Positions 33,553-42,299 are shown, numbered from the stretch's first letter. The stretch: DNA of 64,000 nt from Paenibacillus nanensis (GCF_003583765.1 NZ_QXQA01000012.1:62001-126000), one strand, 5' to 3'. Notes: generated by a model not told the origin, from the sequence alone. Translations and numbers: made by a program.

Positions 33553-35766
33553 TTACTTCACCGTGACCCGAATTGAGACGGTTTTGCCGCCATAGGCCGC
33601 TTTTATCGTGGTCGAGCCTTTGGCGACGGCTGTAATTTTGCCGTCCTTCACGGTAGCGACAGTTGCTTTGGACGTTGTCCATACGGCGCTTTCCGTGGCG
33701 GTAACGGGACTGCCCGTGTAGTATATGGCTTGCAGCGTGACGTTGTAGCTTTGCCCAGCCGACAACTGCACGGCTTTGGTGGAAGGCTGCAACGATTTCA
33801 GCTTCGGCGTTACGACAACAGGGACCTCGACCTGTTTGCCTTGGTAGGAGCCTTTAACCTTTGTGGCCCCGACATCGACGGCCTTGACCGATGAAGTGCC
33901 GTTAATTGTGGCAATTTCCGTATCGGCGCTGGCCCAGTTCATTTTGGTGCCGATCGATACTTTTTTACCGTCTTTATAGTAGCCAGTTACCCGAATGGAT
34001 TTGGACTTGCCCGGATTCAGCTCGATCTTGGAGGGCTCGACGACAAACTTTACGATTTCCTCCTCGATTTTGACGCGTACCGAAACTGTTTTGGTCAGGT
34101 AGGTGCCCGTCAACGTAACGCTGGAGGCCTCCAGCCCTTTCATCGCATCTTCCATAATGATGATGTTATCGGATTTGGTTGTCCAATCGATCGATTTCGT
34201 AATATCCGCTTCCTCGCCATCCTCATAAACGACACGGACGGTCGGCAGATCCGATTCTTTTCCCGTAATAATGCTCATATCTTTGCTTTCGGCGATCAGC
34301 TTAATCGGTTTCAGATGTACAATCAGCTTCACTTCCGTCTTGATACCTTGAACCGTGGCGGTTAGTGTCGTTTCGCCTAGAGCCAATGCCTTCCACTTTC
34401 CATCCTTGATCTCCGCGATATCTTCATCCTCAACCGACCACTTGGCCAGCTTGGATACGTCAACCGTAGAACCGTCGAAGGTGGTTGCCGTAATCGCCGG
34501 GAGCTCGCCGCTGATGCCTTTGAAGCCGTCAACTTCCTTATCCGCTGCCTTCAGCTTCGTAATGCTCGGATATACCGTAACCTCGATGCTGCGGCTAATG
34601 CCTTTGTGAGCGACCGTAATTTTTGTTGTGCCGACCGCTTTCGGCGTCACTTTGCCTTGCGAGACCATAGCAACCGTGACATCGGAGGAGGTCCAGGCTC
34701 CGTCCGTTGTAATATCTTCGATCTCGCCTTTGGTGCTTTGCACCTGCGCGCGAATCTGGATCGGCTCGTCATGCAGCTGCATATGGAGTTCCTTCTCCGG
34801 CGTCAGCTTAATCGACTGGTATGGCGTGCGAACGACAACGGTTAACGTGTCGGTTACGCCGAGATGGGAGACGGTTACCGTTGTTTTACCCGCTGCGACA
34901 GCCGTCAATACGCCTTTTTCGACCGTTAACACCTTCGTATTGGCGCTGGTCCATTTCGCTTTGTCTGTGACGGTGAGCGTGCCGCCGGATTTAGGGTGGG
35001 CTACAGCCTCCAGCTCGTGGTCATCGCCGCCTACCTCCAGCTCCAGCAGATCATTCGTCGGCTCCGGCAACATTTCAATTTTTTTGTATGGCGAAGTTAC
35101 CGTCAGCTTGACCGAATCGGACTTGCCTTTATATTTGGCCGTAATCGTGACGGTGCCGGTTCCGATAAGCGTTACTTCCCCCTCATCGACAGTGGCGATA
35201 GAGGAGCTCGACGTGCTCCAGGTTGCTTCATTCGTGATGTTGTTCGTGCTGCCGTTCTTTTTCCCGTCGAGGGTAAAGGCAAGCTCCTCGCCAAGCTGTA
35301 TGTCTGCAATAGCGGCAGGGGCGGCTGCGCCGTCCTGCATGATCGTCACTTCGTCGTAGACATAGTCCGATGTGGCTTTTACAGTTGCCGAATAGCCTTT
35401 ATATGTAGCGGTAATCGTGGCGGAGCCTTTGCCCACCCCGGTCAGCACGCCTTTATCGACCTTAACGGCGGAGCTGTTCGAGGTCTTCCAAGTCGCTGAC
35501 TCCGTAACATCCTTTTTGGAAGAGGTTCCCGATATCGAAGCGAACACGGCAACTTCGACGGTCCCATCCTCAACGATTAATTCCAGAGCGTCCGTCACGT
35601 CATTGTAATCCGCTGCCGCATAATTCAGCTCGATGCCCGTGACGGTCTCCTCCGCCGCGTAGGCAACTCCCGCTGCTTGGCCGGTGACGAGCACGAATGC
35701 AATCGCGGCGGCCAGCCATTTCCGAATTCCGAGGAGCGGACTGCTCCAATTGCTTCTAGGCTTCAC
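33553..35766 (-). CDS. secreted protein made of repeated bacterial Ig-like (BIG2) domains
   Basis: This is a 737-residue exported protein. A signal peptide (WLAAAIAFVLVTGQAAGVAYA, cleavage near residue 38) is followed by about eight tandem Ig-like group 2 domains of 80-90 residues. Each has the recurring core W-x-T/S-S-x-x-x-x-V/I-A-T-V-x-x-G followed by G-x-x-T/A-I-T-A-x-Y-x-G-K, for example SSSIATVDEGEVTLIGTGTV and SKATVATVKDGKITAVAKGS. There is no SLH domain, sortase motif or enzyme domain, so it is either a free surface or spacer protein or an adhesin-like polymer binder. GTG 35766 follows GGAAGG at 5 nt. It is divergent from the van-like cluster, sharing a 230-bp intergenic region. Confidence 0.87.
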   Translation of the reverse strand: MKPRSNWSSPLLGIRKWLAAAIAFVLVTGQAAGVAYAAEETVTGIELNYAAADYNDVTDALELIVEDGTVEVAVFASISGTSSKKDVTESATWKTSNSSAVKVDKGVLTGVGKGSATITATYKGYSATVKATSDYVYDEVTIMQDGAAAPAAIADIQLGEELAFTLDGKKNGSTNNITNEATWSTSSSSIATVDEGEVTLIGTGTVTITAKYKGKSDSVKLTVTSPYKKIEMLPEPTNDLLELEVGGDDHELEAVAHPKSGGTLTVTDKAKWTSANTKVLTVEKGVLTAVAAGKTTVTVSHLGVTDTLTVVVRTPYQSIKLTPEKELHMQLHDEPIQIRAQVQSTKGEIEDITTDGAWTSSDVTVAMVSQGKVTPKAVGTTKITVAHKGISRSIEVTVYPSITKLKAADKEVDGFKGISGELPAITATTFDGSTVDVSKLAKWSVEDEDIAEIKDGKWKALALGETTLTATVQGIKTEVKLIVHLKPIKLIAESKDMSIITGKESDLPTVRVVYEDGEEADITKSIDWTTKSDNIIIMEDAMKGLEASSVTLTGTYLTKTVSVRVKIEEEIVKFVVEPSKIELNPGKSKSIRVTGYYKDGKKVSIGTKMNWASADTEIATINGTSSVKAVDVGATKVKGSYQGKQVEVPVVVTPKLKSLQPSTKAVQLSAGQSYNVTLQAIYYTGSPVTATESAVWTTSKATVATVKDGKITAVAKGSTTIKAAYGGKTVSIRVTVK

Positions 35767-35889
35767 TTCATCCTTCCCCTTCGTTTGGAATATTTTTCTT
35801 TCCCCATTAATAACGGCATTTCCCTGCCCAAAATGAACAGGGCTTCAGTCCTAAAAATGGGATTGCAAGCATGTGTGCCAATTTCTAAC

Positions 35890-35917
35890 TAAAAGCTTAG
35901 GATGATTTAAGCTTTTA
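35890..35917. promoter_or_regulatory. inverted repeat between divergent genes
   Basis: TAAAAGCTTA (35890-35899) and TAAGCTTTTA (35908-35917) form a perfect 10-bp dyad with an 8-nt centre, 82 bp before the ligase start and about 125 bp before the Ig-like protein start. It could be an operator for the van-like cluster. It is not obviously a terminator, since it lies between divergent genes. Confidence 0.5.
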
Positions 35918-35998
35918 TTATGATTTGGTTACAAGCCTCTTAACGATTAACAGGTATCTTTAGTTGCAGATGACAAGTCGATGGGGAGGCTCTTATAC

Positions 35999-37078
35999 AT
36001 GAAATTGAAAATATTCGTCTTATACGGGGGAAAGTCCCCGGAACATGAAGTTTCGCTTCGAACGGCTTTTACCGTGCTCGGTTCGATTGACCGCCGGAAA
36101 CATGATGTCTATCCGGTCTATATTACACGAGATGGCCTGTGGTGCTGCGAGGGGCTTCTGGACCGCCGTCCCGATCGCATCGAGGACCTTGCGCTCCAGC
36201 CCGAAGCGAGGTCGGCCGCGCATACGCTGGGCACCGTGCTTATCCGTTGGATTTCCGAGGCGGGAGGCCAGGCCGTCGTCCTTCCGCTGCTGCACGGGGC
36301 CAATGGAGAAGACGGAACGGTGCAGGGGCTGTGCGAGCTGCTAGGCGTCGCCTATGTCGGCAACGGAGTGCTGTCAGCCGCAATTACGCTCGATAAGGAG
36401 GTCTCGAAGCGGCTGCTGAAGCAGGCGGGGATCGAGCAGGCGGAATATAGATGCATTCGATTGGAGGATTGGCGGCAACGGGCGGTACGGCTCATGGAGG
36501 AAGTGGAGAGCGAAATCGGCTTCCCTTGCTACGTCAAGCCCGCGTCGCTTGGCTCCAGCATCGGCATAAGCCGGTGTGAGGACGCCATTCAGCTGCGGCA
36601 AGGAATCGAGACGGCATTCCAATACGACAGCAAGCTCGTCATTGAGGAGGAGATCGACGGCAGAGAAATACAAGTGGCTGTCATGGGCAACGAGCGGCCG
36701 CTCGCTTCCTTGCCGGGAGAATTCATCCATCGGAGCCGTTTTTTTGATTTCGAGTCGAAGTATTTGGATAAGGAGCTTGTCATGTCGGTGCCGGCCGCCG
36801 TTCCGCCTGAAGTGACGGAACGTGTTCGCGTTACCGCGCTTAAAGCGTACGGACTTCACGAATGCTCGGGACTTGCCCGTGTCGACTTTTTCTTAAACAA
36901 AGAGGGCCGGCTGTTTTTAAATGAAATTAACGCGTTTCCCGGATTTACCGGCACCAGCATGTATCCGGTCATGTGGGAGCGCACGGACGGCACGGCTTAC
37001 GGCGAATTAATCGAGAAGCTGATGGACTACGCCTTGACGAGACATGCGGATAGACAAGCCGTAAGGCACGCGAGGTGA
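35999..37078 (+). CDS. D-alanine--D-X ligase, probably D-Ala-D-Ser type (VanC/E/G-like)
   Basis: This is an ATP-grasp ligase of the D-Ala-D-Ala ligase/Van family, 359 residues, that joins D-alanine to a second residue for the peptidoglycan precursor. N-terminal signature: LYGGKSPEHEVSLRTA; HGANGEDGTVQGL at about 99-111; the ATP-grasp segment YVKPASLGSSIGIS at 178-191; and LNEINAFPGFTGTS near 307. The omega loop reads FFDFESKY (248-255). VanC/E/G enzymes have a similar FFDFEEKY, while D-Ala-D-Lac ligases carry a quite different loop, so D-Ser is the best guess from context. The next three genes (racemase, VanXY, VanT membrane domain) strongly support this. ATG 35999 follows GGGGAGG at 9 nt. 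Confidence 0.85.
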   Translation: MKLKIFVLYGGKSPEHEVSLRTAFTVLGSIDRRKHDVYPVYITRDGLWCCEGLLDRRPDRIEDLALQPEARSAAHTLGTVLIRWISEAGGQAVVLPLLHGANGEDGTVQGLCELLGVAYVGNGVLSAAITLDKEVSKRLLKQAGIEQAEYRCIRLEDWRQRAVRLMEEVESEIGFPCYVKPASLGSSIGISRCEDAIQLRQGIETAFQYDSKLVIEEEIDGREIQVAVMGNERPLASLPGEFIHRSRFFDFESKYLDKELVMSVPAAVPPEVTERVRVTALKAYGLHECSGLARVDFFLNKEGRLFLNEINAFPGFTGTSMYPVMWERTDGTAYGELIEKLMDYALTRHADRQAVRHAR

Positions 37079-37082
37079 GGGC

Positions 37083-38189
37083 ATGCGCAGGGATACGGTT
37101 GCGATCGTGAGTCTGGGCGCGATTAGGGACAACGTTTCGAAAATCCGAAAGCGGCTGCCGGAAGGGGTGAAGCTGATGGCGGTCGTGAAAGCGAACGGGT
37201 ATGGTCACGGCGCCCTGGAATCAGCGGCAACGGCTGAGCAGGCGGGAGCGGACAGGCTGGCCGTTGCCTATTTGGACGAAGCGCTCAAGCTGCGGGCCGG
37301 CGGGATCCGCCTTCCCATTCTCATTCTAACGCCGATCGATCCCGCCGAAGTGATGACTGCGATCGAGCATGATCTGATGATCACGGTTACCGGGGCGGAT
37401 TGGTTTCGCCGGATGGCGCCTTTCCGAAATGCCGAGTGCAGTCGCAAGCTGAAGGTGCATGTGAAAGCAGATACGGGTCTTGGCAGAATCGGCCTGAGAA
37501 CAGGCGAAGAGTGGGAGGAGCTCGTTCCATGGCTATTGTCTAAGTTCGTAGAGGTTGACGGGTTCTATACGCACTTCGCGACGGCAGCCAGGGAGGATAC
37601 GCGGTTTCTTAAGCGGCAGGTGGACACGTTCCTCCGAATGAAGGCTTGGAGCCAAGCGTCGGGCGTCCGCGCCGCGCATTACCATTGCGCGGGAAGCGCC
37701 GCCGCGCTGCGTTTCCCCGAGCTTGCAATGGATATGGTGCGAATTGGAGCGGCCATGTTCGGCTTTTACCCGGAGAGGCTCGTAAAAGATCTGCATCTTC
37801 GGCCGGCTCTGTCGCTGCACAGCCGTCTGATCGAAGTGAAGAAGCTGCGCAAGGGGGAATGTATCGGCTACGACAATTCCTATGAGGCGAAGGAAGAGGA
37901 ATGGGTCGGGACGGTCCCGATCGGTTATGCCGACGGCTGGTCGCAAAGCTTGCGGTGCTCGGAGATGCTGGTGAAAGGGCATAGAGCTCCGGTTGTCGGC
38001 AAGATCTGCATGGATCAGCTGATGGTGCGATTGCCGGGCCCGTGCGAGCCGGGGGACGAGGTGGTGCTTATCGGCAGCCAGGGAGATGAAGTGATTACGT
38101 GCACGGAGCTGGCGTCTTATCTCGACAGTGTTTCCCAGGAAATATCGACATCGTTGTCGGAGCGAATCGAACGCGTTTATACGGTATAG
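37083..38189 (+). CDS. PLP-dependent alanine/serine racemase (VanT racemase-like, stand-alone)
   Basis: This is a fold III PLP racemase, 368 residues, cytosolic. The PLP lysine is K36 (AVVKANGYGHG), the second catalytic base Y267 lies in GYDNSYEAKEEEW, and GKICMDQLMV follows near 306. It starts 4 bp after the ligase stop. In VanC/E/G systems the racemase forms the C-terminal half of the membrane protein VanT and supplies D-serine; here it is a separate gene. By eye, the residue matching Tyr354 of Geobacillus alanine racemase, which restricts the substrate to alanine, is E360; VanT enzymes also lack Tyr there. Serine use is therefore plausible but not proven. A second housekeeping alr probably exists elsewhere. 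Confidence 0.87.
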   Translation: MRRDTVAIVSLGAIRDNVSKIRKRLPEGVKLMAVVKANGYGHGALESAATAEQAGADRLAVAYLDEALKLRAGGIRLPILILTPIDPAEVMTAIEHDLMITVTGADWFRRMAPFRNAECSRKLKVHVKADTGLGRIGLRTGEEWEELVPWLLSKFVEVDGFYTHFATAAREDTRFLKRQVDTFLRMKAWSQASGVRAAHYHCAGSAAALRFPELAMDMVRIGAAMFGFYPERLVKDLHLRPALSLHSRLIEVKKLRKGECIGYDNSYEAKEEEWVGTVPIGYADGWSQSLRCSEMLVKGHRAPVVGKICMDQLMVRLPGPCEPGDEVVLIGSQGDEVITCTELASYLDSVSQEISTSLSERIERVYTV

Positions 38190-38205
38190 GAGGAAGGAAT
38201 TGGAC

Positions 38206-39063
38206 ATGCAAGAGCGGATTTTACATGATCATTTGGATTACACGCTGCGCAGGCATTCGGCCCGGAAAGAAGCACAACGTCTGCGATTGAGCCGCGAAGC
38301 CGTTTATCAAGGAGAGCTGCTCCTGATTAATGCCGCCCATCCGCTTCGGACGTGCGGAGAACCGGAGGCAGCTTTAACGGAGCTGGCCAGCCTGGCAGGC
38401 GTTCGGGTTCTGGACGCTTCGATTGCCCTTGAGACGGAATGCGCGGTCAAGCTGGAGGAGCTATTGGAAGCAGCCGGGGCAAAGGACGATATCGTAGTTG
38501 TCAGCGGCTACCGGACCGCAGCCGAACAAGCCGCGATATACGAGCAATCGCTTCAAGACAACGGGCCTGTCTATACGGCTAGCTATGTCGCCCTTCCTGG
38601 AAGAAGCGAGCATCAGTCCGGGCTTGCCGTAGACGTAGGGGAGCGTACCGAAGGGGAGCTTGATTTCATTGCTCCGTCCTTCCCGGACCGGGGAAGATGT
38701 CTAACATTTAAGCGGCTGGCAGCGCTGCACGGGTTCATTCAGCGGTACCAGGAGGGGAAGGAAGAGAGGACAGGCATTGCTCCCGAGCCTTGGCATTTCC
38801 GATACGTCGGAGCTCCTCATGCTGCCGTAATTGAGCGGCTCGAGTTCTGTCTGGAGGAATATATCGATTACCTGAAAGGATTCACCTTCGAAGGCGGGAT
38901 GCTGCTGATGGATAGCGGCGAAGGGATCGCTGCTTATTATGTCCGGGCCGAAGAAGAAGGATGGACGGAAATACCGCTCCCGGTCTGCAGCCGCTACACG
39001 ATATCCGGCAATAACGCGGATGGCTTCATCGTGACGGCATTCGGCATCCATATCGATGCGTAG
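38206..39063 (+). CDS. D,D-dipeptidase/D,D-carboxypeptidase, VanXY-like
   Basis: This is a zinc peptidase of the VanY/VanXY family, 285 residues, with no signal peptide or anchor, like cytoplasmic VanXY. The zinc motif SxHxxGxAxD is S134-E-H-Q-S-G-L-A-V-D143 (ligands H136 and D143), and EPWH at 194-197 gives the catalytic Glu and third ligand H197. VVSGYRTAAEQAAIYEQSL precedes it. The C-terminal extension, SLEEYI-like (LEEYIDYLKGF) and ending TISGNNADGFIVTAF, is a feature that I recall from VanXY of the G type. It would remove D-Ala-D-Ala precursors and leave D-Ala-D-Ser. ATG 38206 follows AGGAGGAAGG; the end overlaps the next gene by 8 bp. Confidence 0.9.
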   Translation: MQERILHDHLDYTLRRHSARKEAQRLRLSREAVYQGELLLINAAHPLRTCGEPEAALTELASLAGVRVLDASIALETECAVKLEELLEAAGAKDDIVVVSGYRTAAEQAAIYEQSLQDNGPVYTASYVALPGRSEHQSGLAVDVGERTEGELDFIAPSFPDRGRCLTFKRLAALHGFIQRYQEGKEERTGIAPEPWHFRYVGAPHAAVIERLEFCLEEYIDYLKGFTFEGGMLLMDSGEGIAAYYVRAEEEGWTEIPLPVCSRYTISGNNADGFIVTAFGIHIDA

Positions 39064-40114
39064 CGCTGCGCGGGAAACGCGGCTCGGCGGGATCGATCTG
39101 GTCAAGCTGATCGCGGCGATGCTTGTCGTCGCCATCCATACCGGACCGCTTCTTTCGGTCGACCCTTACGCGGATTTTCTGTTGACCGGCATAGTAGCCA
39201 GACTTGCCGTGCCGTTCTTTTTTGCGGCGTCCGGCTTTCTGTTCTTCCGCAAGCTGACGGGCGTTAGGCGGAAGGATGACCGAGCGTTCCGGCGGTACGT
39301 CTGGAGAATAGCGGGATTGTATGCCGCAGCTATTGTTTTCTACCTTCCCGTCAACGTATATAAAGGAGATTTTGCGCACGGGATCGATATTACCGCCGCC
39401 GTTCGAGCTATTCTAATTGACGGCACCTTCTATCATCTATGGTACTTGCCCGCTTTAATTACCGGCTTCTGCATCGTGTACCATGCGCAAAGACGGCTGC
39501 CGTCGTCCGCCGTGTATCCGCTCGTAACGCTGCTGTATATTATTGGACTGCTCGGGGACAGCTACTACGGACTCGCGGCTCGCAGCGATTCGCTCGGGGC
39601 GGTATACGACTGGCTGTTCAGCTGGTCCGATTATACGCGCAACGGCTTATTCTTTGCGCCGGTTTATTTGGCGGTCGGCATGTATGCGGCCAAGATGCCG
39701 GCGAGCAAGCCAAGGCGTTCGCGGAACCTGGTCCTGTTCCTCGCAAGCGCCGGCGCATTGCTGCTCGAGGGCATTCTTCTTCGCGATGCGGAATTTCCGC
39801 GGCATGATAGTATGTATATCATGCTTTTGCCCGCGGTGTATGCGCTGCTTCAGCTCGCGGCGCAGGCGAAAATCGGCGGTTTCCGCAAAGCGGGCGCCAT
39901 GAGCCAGTGGATCTATCTGCTTCACCCCGCAGTCATTGTTGTCGTGCGAGGCGCGGCAGAGGCGGCAGGTTTTCGCGAGCTGGCTGTCGACCAATCCATA
40001 ATGCACTATGCTGCCGTTTGTATCCTCAGCGCTGCGGCTGCCGGGGGAATCGAGGCCGTTCTCTCGGTGCGGCGCCGAAAGCAAGCCGTCATGAACAACG
40101 CCCCTTTCGCCTAG
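39056..40114 (+). CDS. stand-alone membrane acyltransferase-3 domain, VanT N-terminal-like
   Basis: This is a ten-helix acyltransferase-3-family membrane protein of 352 residues, starting GIDLVKLIAAMLVVAIHTGP and continuing with VPFFFAASGFLFFRKL near residue 58. This matches the N-terminal half of VanT serine racemases, thought to take up or channel L-serine. Its position as the last gene of the ligase-racemase-VanXY set, overlapping VanXY by 8 bp, makes it the missing half of a VanT whose racemase is encoded two genes upstream. By itself it would be called only an acyltransferase; the context is what points to VanT. There is no terminator immediately after it. Confidence 0.82.
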   Translation: MRSAARETRLGGIDLVKLIAAMLVVAIHTGPLLSVDPYADFLLTGIVARLAVPFFFAASGFLFFRKLTGVRRKDDRAFRRYVWRIAGLYAAAIVFYLPVNVYKGDFAHGIDITAAVRAILIDGTFYHLWYLPALITGFCIVYHAQRRLPSSAVYPLVTLLYIIGLLGDSYYGLAARSDSLGAVYDWLFSWSDYTRNGLFFAPVYLAVGMYAAKMPASKPRRSRNLVLFLASAGALLLEGILLRDAEFPRHDSMYIMLLPAVYALLQLAAQAKIGGFRKAGAMSQWIYLLHPAVIVVVRGAAEAAGFRELAVDQSIMHYAAVCILSAAAAGGIEAVLSVRRRKQAVMNNAPFA

Positions 40115-40136
40115 GGCTGGAGGGGCGCATTATTTT

Positions 40137-40289
40137 TTATTTGGCCAGCCTCGCATCGTCCTCGATCTTGCCCCGCAGAATAACCGTGCCGTGCTTCGCT
40201 TTCGTCAGAGCCGGATGTTTGGAGCGCTTGACCTTCCGCATCACTTTCACGGGCAACCGTTTATTCAGGAACCGTCCAACCACATTCAT
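40137..40289 (-). CDS. small basic protein, 50 residues
   Basis: The frame encodes MNVVGRFLNKRLPVKVMRKV and ends HGTVILRGKIEDDARLAK. It is strongly basic, with no membrane segment. It starts 16 bp after the stop of the minus-strand membrane gene, with AAGGAG about 11 nt upstream, so it could be the last gene of that unit. The tail HGTVILRGK resembles HGTVTLLGK at the end of the other tiny ORF at 41196-41357. I do not recognise a family. Confidence 0.45.
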   Translation of the reverse strand: MNVVGRFLNKRLPVKVMRKVKRSKHPALTKAKHGTVILRGKIEDDARLAK

Positions 40290-40305
40290 TCCCCATCCGA
40301 CTCCT

Positions 40306-41091
40306 TCAACCATAATTTACGACAAAACGAACGAGCTTATCGATGTGGCCCAGCATCGTAAAAGGCTTTACGATCTGTTCCCATTCTTCGATATGAGGCT
40401 CCACATCCACCGTGCCGGCAATCGCAATCAGACAGCCGAGCTCAAGCTTCCCGCTGTTCCGGAAGAACAGCAGCGTGTCGGAGTCCGTATGGTCGAAGTG
40501 GCTTTTGACCTCTTGCCAGATCGGATACGTCAGCTCCGTTTCGAGAAATTTATCAATCGCCTTCGAGTCCATCCGGTCTTGATCGGGCGTGCAGGAGCGG
40601 CCCCAGCGCCACCCCGTCAATTTATGCCTGCCGCGGCTGTTGTTCACGACAAGCACGGCTCTGACATCGGCTCTTTGCACGCGGAACAGGTTGCAGACAT
40701 CATCGATCAGCGCTTCAAACAATTGATCGATTTTATCCGCTTTCAATTCTTTCGGCGCCTGCCTGTTTTTGACCGTTTCCTTCACATCGGCGATTAGTTT
40801 CTCGTAATCGTGACAGGAGCGGTAAGGCGGCGCTGCTTTCTTCCGGAATAAGAGAAAAGAGGCCAGGATAGCGAGCGGAGACGCGTACAAGATGAACAGG
40901 ATGAGAAATTTCGCTCTGCCCGCGAGCGTTCCCGCCGCTTCCCATTCGGCGAGAAGCAGAAACGGCAAAGAGAGAAAGCGATTGAGCTCGAACATCTCTT
41001 CGATGACAGCCGGGAGCATAACGATTAACAAGACCCAGACGATCGTTCTGCCGATCAACGTGCCGAATACGACTTGTCCGATTTTTCTCAT
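40306..41091 (-). CDS. membrane-anchored protein with a GAF-like cytoplasmic domain, function unknown
   Basis: This is a 261-residue protein with two N-terminal membrane helices (GRTIVWVLLIVMLPAVIEEM and AKFLILFILYASPLAILASFL) and a cytoplasmic domain from residue 90. The latter (LFEALIDDVCNLFRVQRADVRAVLVVNN, then WRWGRSCTPDQDRMDSKAI and SGKLELGCLIAI) has the alternation of a GAF-like sensor domain. That is a fold impression, not a family match. There is no catalytic or DNA-binding domain attached. It is convergent with the van-like cluster, and small basic ORFs lie on each side. Confidence 0.6.
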   Translation of the reverse strand: MRKIGQVVFGTLIGRTIVWVLLIVMLPAVIEEMFELNRFLSLPFLLLAEWEAAGTLAGRAKFLILFILYASPLAILASFLLFRKKAAPPYRSCHDYEKLIADVKETVKNRQAPKELKADKIDQLFEALIDDVCNLFRVQRADVRAVLVVNNSRGRHKLTGWRWGRSCTPDQDRMDSKAIDKFLETELTYPIWQEVKSHFDHTDSDTLLFFRNSGKLELGCLIAIAGTVDVEPHIEEWEQIVKPFTMLGHIDKLVRFVVNYG

Positions 41092-41135
41092 AGCTGTGAA
41101 AGCACCCCCTTTGTAAATCGATATGTAAGTTTTTC

Positions 41136-41176
41136 CAAGAAAAGAATAAAGACCCCAAAAAATAAGGGGTCCCTTT
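41136..41176 (-). terminator. terminator after the 41196-41357 small ORF
   Basis: On the minus strand GGGACCCC pairs with GGGGTC around an A/T-rich loop, then a T-rich tail (TTTATTCTTTT). It supports the small minus-strand ORF upstream as a transcribed unit. Confidence 0.6.
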
Positions 41177-41195
41177 GCGAAGCGTACCGACAGGT

Positions 41196-41357
41196 TTATT
41201 GTTTGCCGAGCAGTGTCACCGTGCCATGCGATGCCGGGGGGATCGGCTTATCCAGATAGATTTCATACTGGACAAGCTCACGACCTGAAGAAGCAAGAAT
41301 CGATTTCCTGTCGGTGACGCCCAGCCAAATCTTTCTTTTCTTTATTTTCTCAAGCAC
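41196..41357 (-). CDS. small basic protein, 53 residues
   Basis: A GTG start at 41357 follows AGGAGAGG at 6 nt and opens a 53-codon frame starting with MLEKIKKRKIWLGVTDRKSI (GTG read as Met) and ending in HGTVTLLGKQ. It has its own downstream terminator. The last ten residues are close to HGTVILRGK of the other small ORF in this locus. No known family is recognised. Confidence 0.5.
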   Translation of the reverse strand: MLEKIKKRKIWLGVTDRKSILASSGRELVQYEIYLDKPIPPASHGTVTLLGKQ

Positions 41358-41528
41358 ATGGATCCTCTCCTCTGACCGTGGGCATCGCCATGCTTATATT
41401 CGCCGCGCCTTAAGCTTCGGCGGTACGATGACTATTGTATGCGGGAAGGGGCCAATTATTTCTTCCTGAGCGCAGATCAGCCTTGAGATTATTTTTTTCT
41501 AACCCCAGATGCAACGCTTTCTTTACAG

Positions 41529-41537
41529 TGCTATAAT
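41529..41537 (+). promoter_or_regulatory. extended -10 promoter of upp
   Basis: TGCTATAAT (TGn plus TATAAT at 41532-41537) lies 96 bp before the upp start, with no good -35 at 17 nt. The leader between it and upp shows no PyrR-type stem that I can identify. The stretch 41358-41528 shows nothing else. Confidence 0.5.
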
Positions 41538-41632
41538 ATATGGGATTGTGACCATGCTAGTTGTAAGAAAAAAGGTTGTATAACGCTTAGCGCGGCACCT
41601 TCGAAAAGGATACTGGGAGGAATTAAAGCTCC

Positions 41633-42262
41633 ATGAGCAAACTGGTTATTTGTGACCATCCCCTAATTCAGCACAAGCTGACGTTCATTCGGGACAAAGA
41701 GACGAACACGAAAGATTTCCGCGAGCTGGTGGATGAAGTTGCGACGTTAATGGCTTACGAAATTACGAGGGAAATCCCGCTCGACACCATTCAAGTGGAG
41801 ACGCCTGTCGCGGTGACGAACGCAAAGGTTGTATCCGGGCGCATGGTCGGCCTGGTTCCGATTCTGCGGGCAGGTCTCGGCATGGTAGACGGCATCTTGA
41901 AGCTGATCCCGTCAGCCAAGGTCGGGCATATCGGCCTCGCGAGAGACCATGAAACGCTCCAGCCCAAGGAATACTACATCAATCTGCCTACGGATGCTCC
42001 GAACCGTCTGCTGATCGTCATTGACCCGATGCTGGCGACGGGGGGCTCTGCTATAGCGGCGATTAATTCCTTGAAAAGCCGGAATTGCGATCAGATCAAG
42101 CTGATGTGCCTGATCGCCGCGCCGGAGGGCGTGAAGGCGGTTCAGGAAGCCCATCCTGACGTGGATATTTACATCGCCGCGCTGGACGAGCGTCTAGACG
42201 AGAAAGGTTATATCGTACCGGGACTAGGCGATGCGGGCGACCGCATGTTTGGAACCAACTAA
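41633..42262 (+). CDS. upp: uracil phosphoribosyltransferase
   Basis: This salvage enzyme makes UMP from uracil and PRPP. It has 209 residues, the family's usual length. Landmarks are [20 protein letters not shown] at the start, [12 protein letters not shown], the PRPP-binding loop [16 protein letters not shown] and the uracil-binding [16 protein letters not shown] end. CTGGGAGGAATTAAAGCTCC precedes the ATG. The order glyA...upp-mnaA-atp is that of B. subtilis, with other genes inserted between glyA and upp. Confidence 0.97.
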   Translation: MSKLVICDHPLIQHKLTFIRDKETNTKDFRELVDEVATLMAYEITREIPLDTIQVETPVAVTNAKVVSGRMVGLVPILRAGLGMVDGILKLIPSAKVGHIGLARDHETLQPKEYYINLPTDAPNRLLIVIDPMLATGGSAIAAINSLKSRNCDQIKLMCLIAAPEGVKAVQEAHPDVDIYIAALDERLDEKGYIVPGLGDAGDRMFGTN

Positions 42263-42299
42263 ATAGATTGAGTGAATTAAGATGTAGGAGTGGAATCTT

